Under the pieces are notes generated by a model. It was not told the origin of the DNA. It saw only the letters and a list, made by a program, of their open reading frames with translations, and ran no database searches. A program made the position numbers and the translations under genes. A stretch of 9,373 nt of DNA from Anaerolineales bacterium UBA3082 (GTDB taxonomy: Bacteria > Chloroflexota > Anaerolineae > UBA7937). Where the stretch lies: NCBI GenBank assembly GCA_002366595.1, contig DFBK01000037.1, positions 1 to 9,373 of the forward strand, in the 5' to 3' direction. Of this stretch, positions 1-8,179 are shown in pieces; positions within the stretch are counted from its first letter, which is position 1, and each line of letters begins with the position of its first letter.

Positions 1-1871
1 GCACTTAAATCCCCCACCACCTCGCCGGTGAACTCCTCTGGCACGATCACCTCTAGTTTCATGATCGGCTCCAAAAGCACGGGGCCGGCCTCTTGTAAGC
101 CGTTCTTCAAAGCCATAGAAGCGGCTATCTTGAAAGCCAACTCGCTGGAGTCCACCTCGTGATAGGAGCCATCCACCAAGGCCACCCTCAAATCCACTAC
201 CGGATATCCAGCCAAGTCCCCGCTCTCCATCGCCCCCCGGACACCTTTCTCTACGGCTGGGATGAACTCCTTGGGGATGACGCCTCCCTTCGTCCGATCC
301 TCGAACTTGAACCCCTCGCCACGGCCCAAGGGCTCGATCTCCAGCCAGACGTGACCATACTGGCCTCGCCCACCGGTTTGACGGATGAACCGCCCTTCAA
401 CTCGCGCGGGACGGGTGATCGTCTCCCGGTAGGAGACTTGAGGCTTCCCCACCTTGGCCCAGACCCTGAACTCCCTGAGCATTCGATCCACTAAGACTTC
501 CAAGTGCAACTCCCCCATGCCGGAGATGATGGTCTGGCCGGTGTCCTCATCGATGCGCACTTGAAAAGTGGGGTCTTCCTCCTCCAGCCGTGCCAAAGCC
601 GCGCTCATCTTCTCCTGATCGGCCTCGGTACGAGGCTCGATGGCCACCGAGATGACCGGCTCTGGGAATCCGATCGACTCCAGCACGATGGGGTGCTTGG
701 GGTCACAGAGGGTATCCCCGGTGAAAGTTCTCTTCAAGCCCGCCACAGCGACTATGTCGCCTGCATAGGCCATATCGACCTCTTCCCTATGGTTGGCGTG
801 CATACGCAAAAGCCGCCCCACCCGCTCTTTGGTCCCCTTGCTAGAGTTAAGGACAGAGGAACCTACTTTCAGAGATCCAGAATAGACCCTGAGATAGACC
901 AACCGCCCCACATAAGGGTCGGAAACTATCTTGAAGGCCAGAGCGGCGAAGGGTTCTTTCGCCTCGGCGGAACGGACTTCCTCCTTTTCCGTTTTAGGGT
1001 TGATCCCCGTGATAGGGGGGATATCCAAAGGAGAAGAGAGGTAATAGATTACCGCGTCCAAGAGAGGTTGAACCCCCTTATTCCGCAAGGCCGCGCCACA
1101 AAGGACAGGAACCAACTTCCCCTCTAACGTCGCCCGCCGCAAAGCGGCTCTCAGTTCAGAGGGCTCTATCGGCTCCCCCTCTAGAAACTTAAGGGTCAGC
1201 CCTTCATCGCTCTCTGCTACACTCTCCACCAGAATCTCTCGATGTCTGGCTACTTCCTCACGCAGATGGGGTGGAACCTCCCTCACTTCCTGCTGCACGC
1301 CCAATTCGTCGGCATAGAGGAGCGCCTTCTGGGAGATGAGATCCACCACCCCCGCAAACTCACTCTCCACTCCGATAGGCACCTGCAGGGCCACAGGGTT
1401 GGCTCCTAACCGGTCGGCGATCATGTCGATAGTATGCCAAAGATCGGCCCCCGGTCGATCCATCTTGTTGACAAAACAGATGCGAGGCACATGGTACCGG
1501 TCGGCTTGACGCCATACTGTCTCCGACTGAGGCTCCACCCCGGCCACCCCATCGAAGACCACAACCCCCCCATCCAAGACCCGAAGGGACCGCTGGACCT
1601 CTACCGTGAAGTCGATATGACCCGGCGTGTCGATGATATTGATCCGGTGATCCCGCCAATAGCAGGTCGTAGCCGCAGCCTTGATGGTGATCCCCCTCTC
1701 CCTCTCCTGCTCCATCCAATCCATGGTCGCCGCCCCCTCATGGACTTCCCCCATGCGATGGATCTTCCGGGTATAGAAGAGGATCCGCTCCGTGACGGTG
1801 GTCTTCCCGGCGTCTATATGGGCTATTATCCCGATATTTCGGGTTCTTTCCAAAGGAAAAGGCTCAGACAT
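1..1871 (-). CDS. fusA: Translation elongation factor G, 3' end outside the window
   Basis: EF-G is the cytoplasmic GTPase that drives ribosomal translocation after peptide transfer and, with ribosome recycling factor, helps split ribosomes. The reading frame runs from an ATG at 1869-1871 and gives 623 codons before the left edge. Visible motifs are the P-loop AHIDAGKTT (residues 17-25), the switch I segment EREREGITI-like around 56-63, DTPGH at 81-85 and NKMD at 134-137. The last residues seen are EVVGDLS, a conserved domain V segment, so roughly 70 residues are missing from a protein normally about 690-700 long. It starts 65 nt after the rpsG stop, as in classical str operons. The Shine-Dalgarno is weak (GAAGAAGAG lies directly against the ATG), and a strong hairpin sits 14 nt upstream, so translation may be coupled or regulated. 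No frameshift was seen. The identification is secure. Confidence 0.97.
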   Translation of the reverse strand, partial: MSEPFPLERTRNIGIIAHIDAGKTTVTERILFYTRKIHRMGEVHEGAATMDWMEQERERGITIKAAATTCYWRDHRINIIDTPGHIDFTVEVQRSLRVLDGGVVVFDGVAGVEPQSETVWRQADRYHVPRICFVNKMDRPGADLWHTIDMIADRLGANPVALQVPIGVESEFAGVVDLISQKALLYADELGVQQEVREVPPHLREEVARHREILVESVAESDEGLTLKFLEGEPIEPSELRAALRRATLEGKLVPVLCGAALRNKGVQPLLDAVIYYLSSPLDIPPITGINPKTEKEEVRSAEAKEPFAALAFKIVSDPYVGRLVYLRVYSGSLKVGSSVLNSSKGTKERVGRLLRMHANHREEVDMAYAGDIVAVAGLKRTFTGDTLCDPKHPIVLESIGFPEPVISVAIEPRTEADQEKMSAALARLEEEDPTFQVRIDEDTGQTIISGMGELHLEVLVDRMLREFRVWAKVGKPQVSYRETITRPARVEGRFIRQTGGRGQYGHVWLEIEPLGRGEGFKFEDRTKGGVIPKEFIPAVEKGVRGAMESGDLAGYPVVDLRVALVDGSYHEVDSSELAFKIAASMALKNGLQEAGPVLLEPIMKLEVIVPEEFTGEVVGDLS

Positions 1872-1885
1872 CTCTTCTTCAGCAG

Positions 1886-1919
1886 ATCGCCTATCCTACA
1901 AGTTGGAGGGATAGGCGAT
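1886..1919 (-). promoter_or_regulatory. Perfect 11-bp hairpin in the rpsG-fusA gap
   Basis: ATCGCCTATCC (1886-1896) and its exact reverse complement GGATAGGCGAT (1909-1919) flank a 12-nt loop. The structure fills most of the 65-nt gap and ends 14 nt before the fusA ATG. No T-run follows it on the minus strand, so it does not look like an intrinsic terminator. A role in RNA processing, or in controlling fusA translation, is inferred only from its position. Confidence 0.6.
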
Positions 1920-1936
1920 ATCCTATATACCTACAA

Positions 1937-2407
1937 CTACCAACGATAATGGGCGAACGCCTTGTTGGCCTCGGCCATGCGGTGGGTATCCTCTTTCTTC
2001 TTGACCGCAGCCCCTCTATTCTGAGAGGCGTCCCACAGTTCATGAGCCAGTTTTTCGGCCATGGTCTTGCCAGGACGAGCCTGCGTGGCCTTTACCAACC
2101 ACCGAATGGCCAGAGACTGACGTCGGTCTCCCCGGATCTCTATAGGTATCTGGTAGGTGGCCCCCCCAACCCGCCGGGGCCGGACCTCCAAGACCGGGGT
2201 AACATTTCTTATAGCCTGGTTGAAGACCTCCAAGGGGTTACGGTGGAACCTATCCTCAATGATATCGAACGCTTGGTAGACGATCCGCCTGGACAGGCTC
2301 TTTTTCCCCCGTTGCATAACTCGATTGATGAAACGAGCCACCAGTTCGCTATTATACTTCGGATCCGGCTCCACCTCCCTTCGAGGCGGCCGATAGCGCC
2401 TTGGCAT
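1937..2407 (-). CDS. rpsG: 30S ribosomal protein S7
   Basis: S7 is a primary assembly protein of the 30S head. It binds the 3' domain of 16S rRNA and contacts the E-site tRNA. The 156-residue product begins [18 protein letters not shown] and ends AHYRW, the usual bacterial length and C-terminus. Conserved stretches include [12 protein letters not shown] (about 27-38), [13 protein letters not shown] (about 76-88) and [18 protein letters not shown] at the end. The ATG at 2405-2407 is preceded by GGGAGGG at a 5-nt spacing, a strong ribosome-binding site that fixes the start. It lies 89 nt after rpsL and 65 nt before fusA in one transcription unit. In E. coli, S7 represses its own operon by binding the rpsL-rpsG gap. 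The hairpin in the equivalent gap here makes that plausible but unproven. Confidence 0.97.
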   Translation of the reverse strand: MPRRYRPPRREVEPDPKYNSELVARFINRVMQRGKKSLSRRIVYQAFDIIEDRFHRNPLEVFNQAIRNVTPVLEVRPRRVGGATYQIPIEIRGDRRQSLAIRWLVKATQARPGKTMAEKLAHELWDASQNRGAAVKKKEDTHRMAEANKAFAHYRW

Positions 2408-2423
2408 CTTAACCCTCCCAGCA

Positions 2424-2460
2424 CTTAAGAAGACTAGCCATCCTAGTCTTCTCCACTAAG
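2424..2460 (-). promoter_or_regulatory. Hairpin in the rpsL-rpsG gap, candidate S7 operator
   Basis: AGAAGACTAG (2428-2437) pairs perfectly with CTAGTCTTCT (2443-2452) around a 5-nt loop. An outer CTTA/TAAG helix (2424-2427 with 2457-2460) encloses it, with a 4-nt bulge on one side. It lies just upstream of the rpsG Shine-Dalgarno. No U-tract follows in the transcribed direction, which argues against a terminator. The E. coli S7 translational operator occupies the same intercistronic position, but I see no specific sequence match to it, so function is inferred from location. Confidence 0.55.
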
Positions 2461-2496
2461 CAAACCACAAACACCCCTTCTAGCTCAAGCCACCTA

Positions 2497-2922
2497 CTAG
2501 AGAGCGGTCTTCTTGGGCCGCTTCGTGCCATACTTAGAGCGGCCCTTCTGACGTCCCTCTACGCCTCCAGAATCGAGGGCCCCACGGATGATATGATAGC
2601 GGACGCCAGGTAAGTCCTTCACTCGACCCCCACGCACCAAAACCACCGAGTGTTCCTGGAGCCCATGGCCTTCACCAGGGATATAAGCCGTCACCTCGAT
2701 CCCGTTGGTGAGCCGCACCCGGGCCACTTTTCTCAGGGCTGAATTGGGCTTCTTGGGGGTGAGGGTCCGCACCAGGGTGCAAACCCCCCTCTTCTGAGGA
2801 GCGCCTCTCCCCTTGACCGTCTTCTGTTTAAGGACATTATGCCTGAAGCGTAAAGCCGGGGCCTTACTCCTCTTCGCTGGCTTCTTGCGCCCCTTTTTCA
2901 CCAACTGATTAATGGTGGGCAA
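2497..2922 (-). CDS. rpsL: 30S ribosomal protein S12
   Basis: S12 lies at the decoding centre of the 30S subunit and influences accuracy; streptomycin-resistance mutations map to it. The 141-residue product has the signature motifs PQKRGVC (42-48), [20 protein letters not shown] (55-74) and [13 protein letters not shown] (98-110). The lysines and the aspartate at the classical streptomycin and methylthiolation sites (K57/K58, K102, D103 here) are wild type. About 15 extra residues between PALR and PQKRG make it longer than E. coli S12 (124 aa) and closer to Bacillus-type S12. The start is TTG at 2920-2922, giving MPTINQLV. AAGGGAG lies about 8 nt upstream, and no in-frame ATG gives a better N-terminus. 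rpoB ends 67 nt upstream rather than rpoC. A promoter candidate lies in that gap. Confidence 0.97.
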   Translation of the reverse strand: MPTINQLVKKGRKKPAKRSKAPALRFRHNVLKQKTVKGRGAPQKRGVCTLVRTLTPKKPNSALRKVARVRLTNGIEVTAYIPGEGHGLQEHSVVLVRGGRVKDLPGVRYHIIRGALDSGGVEGRQKGRSKYGTKRPKKTAL

Positions 2923-2959
2923 ATATATCGCTCCCTTCTCATAGATTTACAAATAATTA

Positions 2960-2988
2960 ATTTAACCCCCATTGATCCTAAAAGTCAA
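2960..2988 (-). promoter_or_regulatory. Candidate sigma-70-type promoter for rpsL-rpsG-fusA
   Basis: On the minus strand TTGACT (2983-2988) is followed by a 17-nt spacer and TTAAAT (2960-2965). This gives 5 of 6 and 4 of 6 matches to consensus. The -35 begins one base after the rpoB stop codon, and the AT-rich downstream sequence leads into the rpsL ribosome-binding site. No terminator-like hairpin was seen in the same gap, so transcription from rpoB may also continue into rpsL. Confidence 0.45.
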
Positions 2989-2989
2989 A

Positions 2990-5900
2990 CTAACTCTCTA
3001 GGCCCAAGAAACCTAGCCCCAAACGACGGTACCTCTCCGGCCTCTCCTCCTTCCCGAATTGCATCCGATTCCCTTCCTCATCGATCACCTCAACAGCGAG
3101 CCCTAAACTCTGCAGCTCTTTCACCAGAACTCGAAACGATTCTGGGACCCCTGGCTTGTCAATCGCTTCTCCTTTGACGATCGATTCATAGGTCTTTACT
3201 CGACCGATCACATCATCGGACTTGACGGTAAGCATCTCCTGTAAGGTGTGAGCCGCGCCGTAAGCCTCCAAGGCCCAGACCTCCATCTCACCGAACCGCT
3301 GTCCTCCGAACTGAGCCTTGCCACCCAGAGGCTGTTGAGTTACCAGGGAATAGGGGCCGGTGGAACGGGCATGGACCTTATCCTCCACCAGATGGGCCAG
3401 TTTCATCATGTTGATCACCCCTACCGTCACCGGATGATCGAAGGGCTCACCGGTGTGACCATCGAAAAGGATCATCTTGCCCGAGGTGGGCAGCGGCCAA
3501 CCGGTCTCTTCGCTCACCTCCTCTGCTCGCCTCTCCAGTTCCTGGCCCTCCAACTCATCGGCGGGGTAGCCACGATGCCTCAACCAGAACCGGAGGCAGA
3601 CCTCACGAGCGAGCCTATCGGCCGTCTGCCGGGCCTTCAAGGGACGGGGATCGTTCTCAAAGACCAAGATCTCCTCAGGGTTATAGCCATCTTCCTTCAA
3701 CCACTGGCGGAGCACGCTACGTCGGGCGTAGATATGGTCAGTAGCCAGCGCTTCCTGGTCGTACTCTCCCTTCTCCAGCCAATGGGCGATATATAACCGG
3801 CGCGCCTCCTCGTCGCCCTCGAGTTCCTCCGGGTCATACCCCTGCTCTCGCAGCCAGGCCCAAGCCCTCTCGGCTATCTCCTTCCAGGCTAGTTGCATCA
3901 ACCAAGCCCGCGCCAACTCAGCGGCTATCTCCCCCTCATCGGCCCCATCGAAGACGGGTGAGATGACCCTGAAGCCAAGATGGTCCGCGGCCCAGCCCAG
4001 ATGGGTCTCGAAGACCTGCCCTATATTCATTCGCCCCGGAACCCCAAGGGGGTTAAGGATCAGTTCCACTGGGGTGCCATCGGCCAAAAACGGCATATCT
4101 TCCATAGGCACCACCTTAGAGATAACACCCTTATTACCATGGCGGCCCGCCATCTTATCCCCCTCGGTGATCTTCCTTCGTTGAGCGATGGAAACCCGCA
4201 CCATCCGCTCTACCCCGGCCCGGAGGTCGTGGCCCTCTTCCCTAGTGAAGTCCCTCACGTCCACTACCCTCCCTTTCTCACCGTGAGGTAACCGGAGGGA
4301 TGAGTCCTTCACTTCCCGAGCTTTCTCCCCGAAGATGGCGCGAAGGAGCTTCTCTTCCGGAGTGAGGTCTGTCTCACCCTTGGGAGTGATCTTTCCTACC
4401 AGGATATCCCCAGGTCCCACCTCGGCACCGATACGGATTATCCCTCTCTCGTCGAGATCCTTCAAAGCCTCCTCGCCCACGTTAGGGATATCACGAGTGA
4501 TCTCCTCCGGCCCTAGCTTGGTATCCCGGGCCTCTATCTCGTGCTTCTCCATATGGATGGAGGAGTATTTATCCTCCCGGACCAGACTCTCACTGATGAG
4601 GACCGCGTCCTCGTAGTTGCCTCCCTCCCAAGAGAGGAAAGCCACTATCACATTCTGACCCAGGGCCAACTCTCCCCTATCGGTGGAGGAAGAATCAGCG
4701 ATCACCTGCCCTGCTCGCACTCGATCTCCCTTCCCCACGATGGGACGCTGGTCGATGCAGGTCCCCTGGTTAGAACGGCGGAAACGTCTGAGGGGGTAGA
4801 CCTTCTCCCCATCAGCCCCTTTGACCATGATTCGCTCTGAGGTTACGCTTATTACCTCCCCATCTTCTTCGGCCACCAGCACCTGACCGGAATCGAGAGC
4901 CGCCTGGCACTCCATCCCTGTGCCCACCAGGGGAGCCTCAGGGCGCAGAAGGGGCACCGCCTGGCGCTGCATATTGGAGCCCATCAACGCTCGGTTCGCA
5001 TCGTCATGCTCCAAGAAGGGGATGAGGGCCGCGGAGACACTGACGATCTGCTTGGGCGAGACATCCATCAGGTCCACTTCATCAACAGGAGCCAAGAGGA
5101 ACTCCTGTCCCCGCCGCACCGACACCCGATCTTCGGTGAACTGCCCTTCCTCATCTAGGAGAGCGTTGGCCTGGGCGATGGTGTACTCTTCCTCCTCAAA
5201 GGCGGAGAGGTAGACTACCTCCTCCGTGGCCAACGGATTGATCTTCACCTCTTCTAATGGTAAAGCCGCTATCTTCTTAGCCAACTCGGGAGAGATCCTG
5301 GTGTCCGCCTCGGCTACTACCTGGCCAGATGAGGGGTCGACTACCTCGGATCGCAGGCGCTTCCCCGCAAGCAGAGAGGGCTCATTGGGCAGACTCTTTG
5401 TCACCCGCCGGTAAGGGGTCTCGAGGAAACCGTAATCGTTCACCTGAGCGTAAGTGGCTAAAGAACCTATGAGGCCGATATTCGGTCCCTCAGGAGTCTC
5501 GATGGGACAGATACGGCCATAATGGGTATTGTGCACATCTCGTACATCGAAGCCAGCCCGCTCACGACGCAGCCCTCCGGGGCCAAGGGCCGAAAGCCTC
5601 CGCTTATGGGTCAGCTCGGCCAGAGGGTTGGTCTGGTCCATGAACTGAGAGAGCTGGCTACCCCCGAAGAACTCTCTAGTAGCCGCCACTATAGGACGGA
5701 TGTTGATGAGACCAAGGGGGTTGATCTGGGAAGGATCACGGGTGCTCATCCGCTCGCGCACCACTCGCTCCATCCGTAGGAGCCCGATCCGCAACTGGTT
5801 TTGGATTAGTTCCCCTGCCGTCTTCACCCGCCGGTTGCCTAGATTATCTATGTCATCGGGATCCTCCACCCCGTTATTCACCAGGATCATATGCTCCACC

Positions 5901-6946
5901 AGCCTCACCAGATCCATCTTGCTGAGGACGCGGTAGTCGAGGGGGAGGGAAAGACCCAAACTAGCGTTGAGTTTATACCGCCCTACCTTTGCCAAGTCGT
6001 ACCGGCGAGGGTTAAAGAGCAAGGAGGCAAGATAGCCCCGAGCATTCTCTAGAGTGGCGGGGTCGCCAGGGCGCATCTTGCGGAAGAATTCTAGAAGACC
6101 CTCCTCTGAATTTCGACTCGAATCCCGCTCCAAGGTGGCCTCGATATAGCGATGGTCGGGCATACTGTCACTCCGCTCAAGGAGACGAAGGAGTTCCTCA
6201 TCGGTGCCCTCACCCAAAAGATCTGGATGAGGATCCTCCTCTATCTCCACGGCCCCCAGGGCTCTCAAAAGCACCGTCACCGGAATCTTGCGCTTACGAT
6301 CCACCTTGACGGAAATAACGTCCTTCTTGCTGGTCTCAAACTCCAGCCAGGCTCCCCGGTTGGGTATCAACTTGGCTACGCAGAGTTGCCGACCGGTGGT
6401 GAGATCCTCCTCCACATCAAAGAAGACACCCGAAGAACGGATCAATTGGCTGACCACCACCCTCTCGGCCCCATTGACCACAAAGGTTCCGTTGTCGGTC
6501 ATGAGAGGAAGGTCACCCAAATAGACATCCTGTTCCAGTTTTTCCCCTGTCTCCCTGTTATCCAGACGAGCACGGATATAAAGCGGCGCTGCGTAGGTCA
6601 TATCCATAGACCGACAGGTATCTTCGCTGTACTTCGGCTCCTTAAACCAGTAGTCGATGAGTTCGAGACACATCTTCTTATTGAAACTCTCGATGGGAAA
6701 GATCTCGTCAAAGAGTTCCCGTAGTCCCTCCTCCTGGAACCGTTTAAAGGAGTGGAGTTGAACCTCGATGAGAGAAGGGATGGGATGAACGTCGGTTATA
6801 CGGGCATAGGACTTCCGTCTGTCGGAGGGACGGAGGAGGGAAGGGATCTTCAGGGTGTCAAGGTCAAAGAGCGTAGCCTGAACATCGGACACCGAACGTT
6901 CCCCTGCCCTGGCCCCAACGGCCGCAGCCTTCACCGGCCTAGCCAT
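2990..6946 (-). CDS. rpoB: DNA-directed RNA polymerase subunit beta, with a large lineage-specific insertion
   Basis: This is the beta subunit, which with beta-prime forms the polymerase catalytic cleft. From the ATG at 6944-6946 the product is 1318 aa (starts [11 protein letters not shown]). A GTG at 6973 would add nine residues, but AAGGGGGAG lies between that codon and the ATG and is better read as a ribosome-binding site. Near the N-terminus are [15 protein letters not shown] and the lobe segments. The rifampicin region reads [13 protein letters not shown] then [13 protein letters not shown], with D437, H447 and S452 matching E. coli D516, H526 and S531. [10 protein letters not shown] and the C-terminal [20 protein letters not shown] and KPGVPESF motifs are intact. 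Between VFDGA and TSGKM lie about 150 residues, where most bacteria have about 20. rpoC does not follow, and rpsL comes next. Confidence 0.97.
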   Translation of the reverse strand: MARPVKAAAVGARAGERSVSDVQATLFDLDTLKIPSLLRPSDRRKSYARITDVHPIPSLIEVQLHSFKRFQEEGLRELFDEIFPIESFNKKMCLELIDYWFKEPKYSEDTCRSMDMTYAAPLYIRARLDNRETGEKLEQDVYLGDLPLMTDNGTFVVNGAERVVVSQLIRSSGVFFDVEEDLTTGRQLCVAKLIPNRGAWLEFETSKKDVISVKVDRKRKIPVTVLLRALGAVEIEEDPHPDLLGEGTDEELLRLLERSDSMPDHRYIEATLERDSSRNSEEGLLEFFRKMRPGDPATLENARGYLASLLFNPRRYDLAKVGRYKLNASLGLSLPLDYRVLSKMDLVRLVEHMILVNNGVEDPDDIDNLGNRRVKTAGELIQNQLRIGLLRMERVVRERMSTRDPSQINPLGLINIRPIVAATREFFGGSQLSQFMDQTNPLAELTHKRRLSALGPGGLRRERAGFDVRDVHNTHYGRICPIETPEGPNIGLIGSLATYAQVNDYGFLETPYRRVTKSLPNEPSLLAGKRLRSEVVDPSSGQVVAEADTRISPELAKKIAALPLEEVKINPLATEEVVYLSAFEEEEYTIAQANALLDEEGQFTEDRVSVRRGQEFLLAPVDEVDLMDVSPKQIVSVSAALIPFLEHDDANRALMGSNMQRQAVPLLRPEAPLVGTGMECQAALDSGQVLVAEEDGEVISVTSERIMVKGADGEKVYPLRRFRRSNQGTCIDQRPIVGKGDRVRAGQVIADSSSTDRGELALGQNVIVAFLSWEGGNYEDAVLISESLVREDKYSSIHMEKHEIEARDTKLGPEEITRDIPNVGEEALKDLDERGIIRIGAEVGPGDILVGKITPKGETDLTPEEKLLRAIFGEKAREVKDSSLRLPHGEKGRVVDVRDFTREEGHDLRAGVERMVRVSIAQRRKITEGDKMAGRHGNKGVISKVVPMEDMPFLADGTPVELILNPLGVPGRMNIGQVFETHLGWAADHLGFRVISPVFDGADEGEIAAELARAWLMQLAWKEIAERAWAWLREQGYDPEELEGDEEARRLYIAHWLEKGEYDQEALATDHIYARRSVLRQWLKEDGYNPEEILVFENDPRPLKARQTADRLAREVCLRFWLRHRGYPADELEGQELERRAEEVSEETGWPLPTSGKMILFDGHTGEPFDHPVTVGVINMMKLAHLVEDKVHARSTGPYSLVTQQPLGGKAQFGGQRFGEMEVWALEAYGAAHTLQEMLTVKSDDVIGRVKTYESIVKGEAIDKPGVPESFRVLVKELQSLGLAVEVIDEEGNRMQFGKEERPERYRRLGLGFLGLES
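3491..3940 (-). other. RpoB insertion domain with four WL-x3-GY-type repeats
   Basis: This segment encodes RpoB residues about 1003-1152, between the conserved VFDGA and [10 protein letters not shown] motifs. It is highly charged and probably helical. Four related units are visible: [14 protein letters not shown] (1029-1042), [13 protein letters not shown] (1055-1067), [14 protein letters not shown] (1081-1094) and [13 protein letters not shown] (1120-1132). The spacings are 26, 26 and 39 residues. It is in frame and codon use does not look foreign. Lineage-specific insertions are known in bacterial beta subunits. I cannot say from memory which phyla carry this one, and its function is unknown. 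Confidence 0.75.
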
Positions 6947-7020
6947 CAACTCCCCCTTTCTCATTTTTAGCACCGAAGACGGGCCCTTACTGCCGGTCGA
7001 AAATAATATGACAAAAGATA

Positions 7021-7049
7021 ATTATACCATATAAATTCTAATCCGTCAA
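7021..7049 (-). promoter_or_regulatory. Strong extended -10 promoter for rpoB
   Basis: The minus strand shows TTGACG (7044-7049), a 17-nt spacer and a perfect TATAAT (7021-7026), preceded by the extended -10 dinucleotide in TGGTATAAT. The predicted start near 7014 leaves a leader of about 68 nt before the rpoB ATG. It is the best promoter in the window, and it lies only about 77 nt from the end of the neighbouring insertion sequence. It implies rpoB is expressed here independently of the usual upstream ribosomal genes. Confidence 0.8.
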
Positions 7050-7125
7050 ACACGCGTAGTACTTGGGTTGTGTTCACCAAGTGGTTCCTGGGGTTCTTAT
7101 CCCGGGACACGCGATATCCCAGGGA

Positions 7126-7134
7126 GGCTCACCT
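7126..7134 (+). repeat. Left terminal inverted repeat of the ISLre2-like element
   Basis: GGCTCACCT here is the exact reverse complement of 8721-8729. It sits beyond the 3' end of the transposase pseudogene, where a terminal repeat is expected. It is only 9 bp, and it also occurs at 8688-8696 inside the transposase ribosome-binding region, so the assignment is tentative. Confidence 0.45.
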
Positions 7135-7675
7135 CCCCATTACTCAGGGACTAATTATCGCTCCCTTCGCTTGTTTTGACAATATGTTCCGGGGCTCAAC
7201 AATACAGAAGCAGGTCCGAAGGGGTTGCCTCTGCTCCACCTTAGGCTGCCCTCCTCTGCCACCACCCCTCCCAATCTCCCGGGAGCTGCTTCTTCACCCT
7301 GAGTTTCAGGAGGTTATTGGCCCCCTCCCGACTCCAACTCATCCCCCTCTTCTTGAACCTCCTCCCGATCATCAGCTCGATGTTCTTCTCCATCGCTCCA
7401 CTCCCCACCACCAGCACTTCTTGGGCCTTCACCTTCCCCTTCAAACTCCAAGAGCCGTATAGCCCTTCCCAATTATCCTCCAGGTAATCTAGGAGTTCAT
7501 CTAGCTTCTCCGCCTCTTCCCAGATCATCATTCGCCTTAGCCTCAGGAGACGGCGGTGCTCCTCTCCCTTCCCCTCCCGCAACAGCCTCAACAACTCCCC
7601 GATCAGCTCCTCCTCACCTCTCAGAGCCTCCCTTAGCTTCCTCTGGTAGTGCCACCAATCGAGTTAATAAACGCT

Positions 7676-7696
7676 TCCCTCGGGATCCTGTAAGGG
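7676..7696. repeat. Micro-hairpin pair element 1 (21 nt, in frame)
   Basis: The plus strand reads TCCC-TC-GGGA followed by TCCT-GTA-AGGG. It falls between YWK and SVY of the transposase pseudogene and adds seven residues (PLQDPEG) in frame. The first half has a 2-nt loop, and the last base deviates from the family (G for A). Confidence 0.7.
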
Positions 7697-7774
7697 CTTC
7701 CAGTAGTCTGCTCCCGCTATCTCGTTGATCCATTTCGCCCCATCCCCGATGAAGAGGAGATGCTTTGCTCCTCC

Positions 7775-7796
7775 TCCTTACAGGATCCCGTAGGGA
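7775..7796. repeat. Micro-hairpin pair element 2 (22 nt, frameshifting)
   Basis: The plus strand reads TCCT-TAC-AGGA followed by TCCC-GTA-GGGA. On the coding strand, deleting exactly these 22 nt joins RLNL to GGAKHLLFIGDGAKW in one frame, so the insert is clean and causes the frameshift. The whole unit is also nearly a perfect 22-nt palindrome. Confidence 0.85.
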
Positions 7797-7958
7797 CAGG
7801 TTTAGCCTCTCCTCCCCTCTCAAGTATAGCTTCTCCCCAAAGGCTTCCCCTTCCTCCACCCCTCCGTAGAGGACCTTCTCTTTGAGCCGGTAACGCTTCC
7901 ACTTAGCCTCTTTGCTCTCCAACTCCTTCCCAGTGTACATCAACCCTAGCTTCACCTC

Positions 7959-8032
7959 TCCTTCGGATGCTGCCCTTCGGGTCCTGAAGACCCCTCAGGG
8001 TCTGAAGGAAGCATCCTCAGGATGCGAACGCA
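7959..8032. repeat. Composite 74-nt insertion of four hairpins
   Basis: This stretch separates transposase motifs QERREDRF and EVKLGLMYTG, which are normally adjacent. On the minus strand it contains GCATCC-TGA-GGATGC, AGACCC-TGAG-GGGTCT, ACCC-GAA-GGG and TCC-GAA-GGA hairpins in series. Its 74 nt shift the frame by two and introduce a stop at 7995-7997. It looks like several related inserts stacked on one another. The boundaries were chosen from frame continuity and could move a few bases. Confidence 0.65.
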
Positions 8033-8083
8033 GAACCGATCTTCCCTCCTCTCCTGGCTGGAGAGCATGGTCCCATCTGCCTC

Positions 8084-8105
8084 TCCCACAGGGATCCTGT
8101 AAGGA
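8084..8105. repeat. Micro-hairpin pair element 3 (22 nt, frameshifting)
   Basis: The plus strand reads TCCC-ACA-GGGA followed by TCCT-GTA-AGGA. It splits the first catalytic motif: deleting it rejoins EREIVVV with EADGTMLSSQ. It is base-for-base identical, in the same orientation, to the element at 9064-9085 in the other transposase. Confidence 0.88.
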
Positions 8106-8142
8106 CACCACTACTATCTCTCGCTCCTCTTCTTCCCCCTCG

Positions 8143-8179
8143 TCCTTACAGAATTCCGTCCCACAGGGATCCCGAGGGA
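8143..8179. repeat. Tandem or nested micro-hairpin elements (37 nt)
   Basis: A partial element (TCCT-TAC-AGAA then TTCCGT, 8143-8159) abuts a complete one (TCCC-ACA-GGGA then TCCC-GA-GGGA, 8159-8179). The partial copy matches element 2 over 17 nt with two differences, then stops where the second begins, as if one inserted into the other. The transposase frame is the same on both sides, so the true inserted length must be a multiple of three or be compensated nearby. Confidence 0.65.

Noticed and set aside
159..1949. Long plus-strand open frames opposite fusA
   Set aside because: They are antisense shadows of a clearly recognisable EF-G; their translations resemble no protein family I know.
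1949..2428. 159-codon plus-strand frame opposite rpsG
   Set aside because: It exactly mirrors the S7 gene, which has full family conservation and a ribosome-binding site.
1886..2460. Intrinsic terminators between str operon genes
   Set aside because: Both hairpins lack a following U-tract in the direction of transcription and lie inside an apparent operon.
5850..5870. GGATCC-containing stretch in rpoB resembling the micro-hairpin core
   Set aside because: It lacks the paired TCCY/RGGA units and lies in conserved coding sequence; similar isolated GGATCC sites in fusA, rpsG and elsewhere in rpoB were dismissed likewise.
3248..6970. Many plus-strand frames opposite rpoB, up to 190 codons
   Set aside because: They are shadows of RpoB with no ribosome-binding sites or recognisable domains.
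7099..7124. TCCCGGGA and TCCCAGGGA near the left IS end, possibly decayed micro-hairpins
   Set aside because: They are too short and irregular, without the tandem two-unit arrangement.
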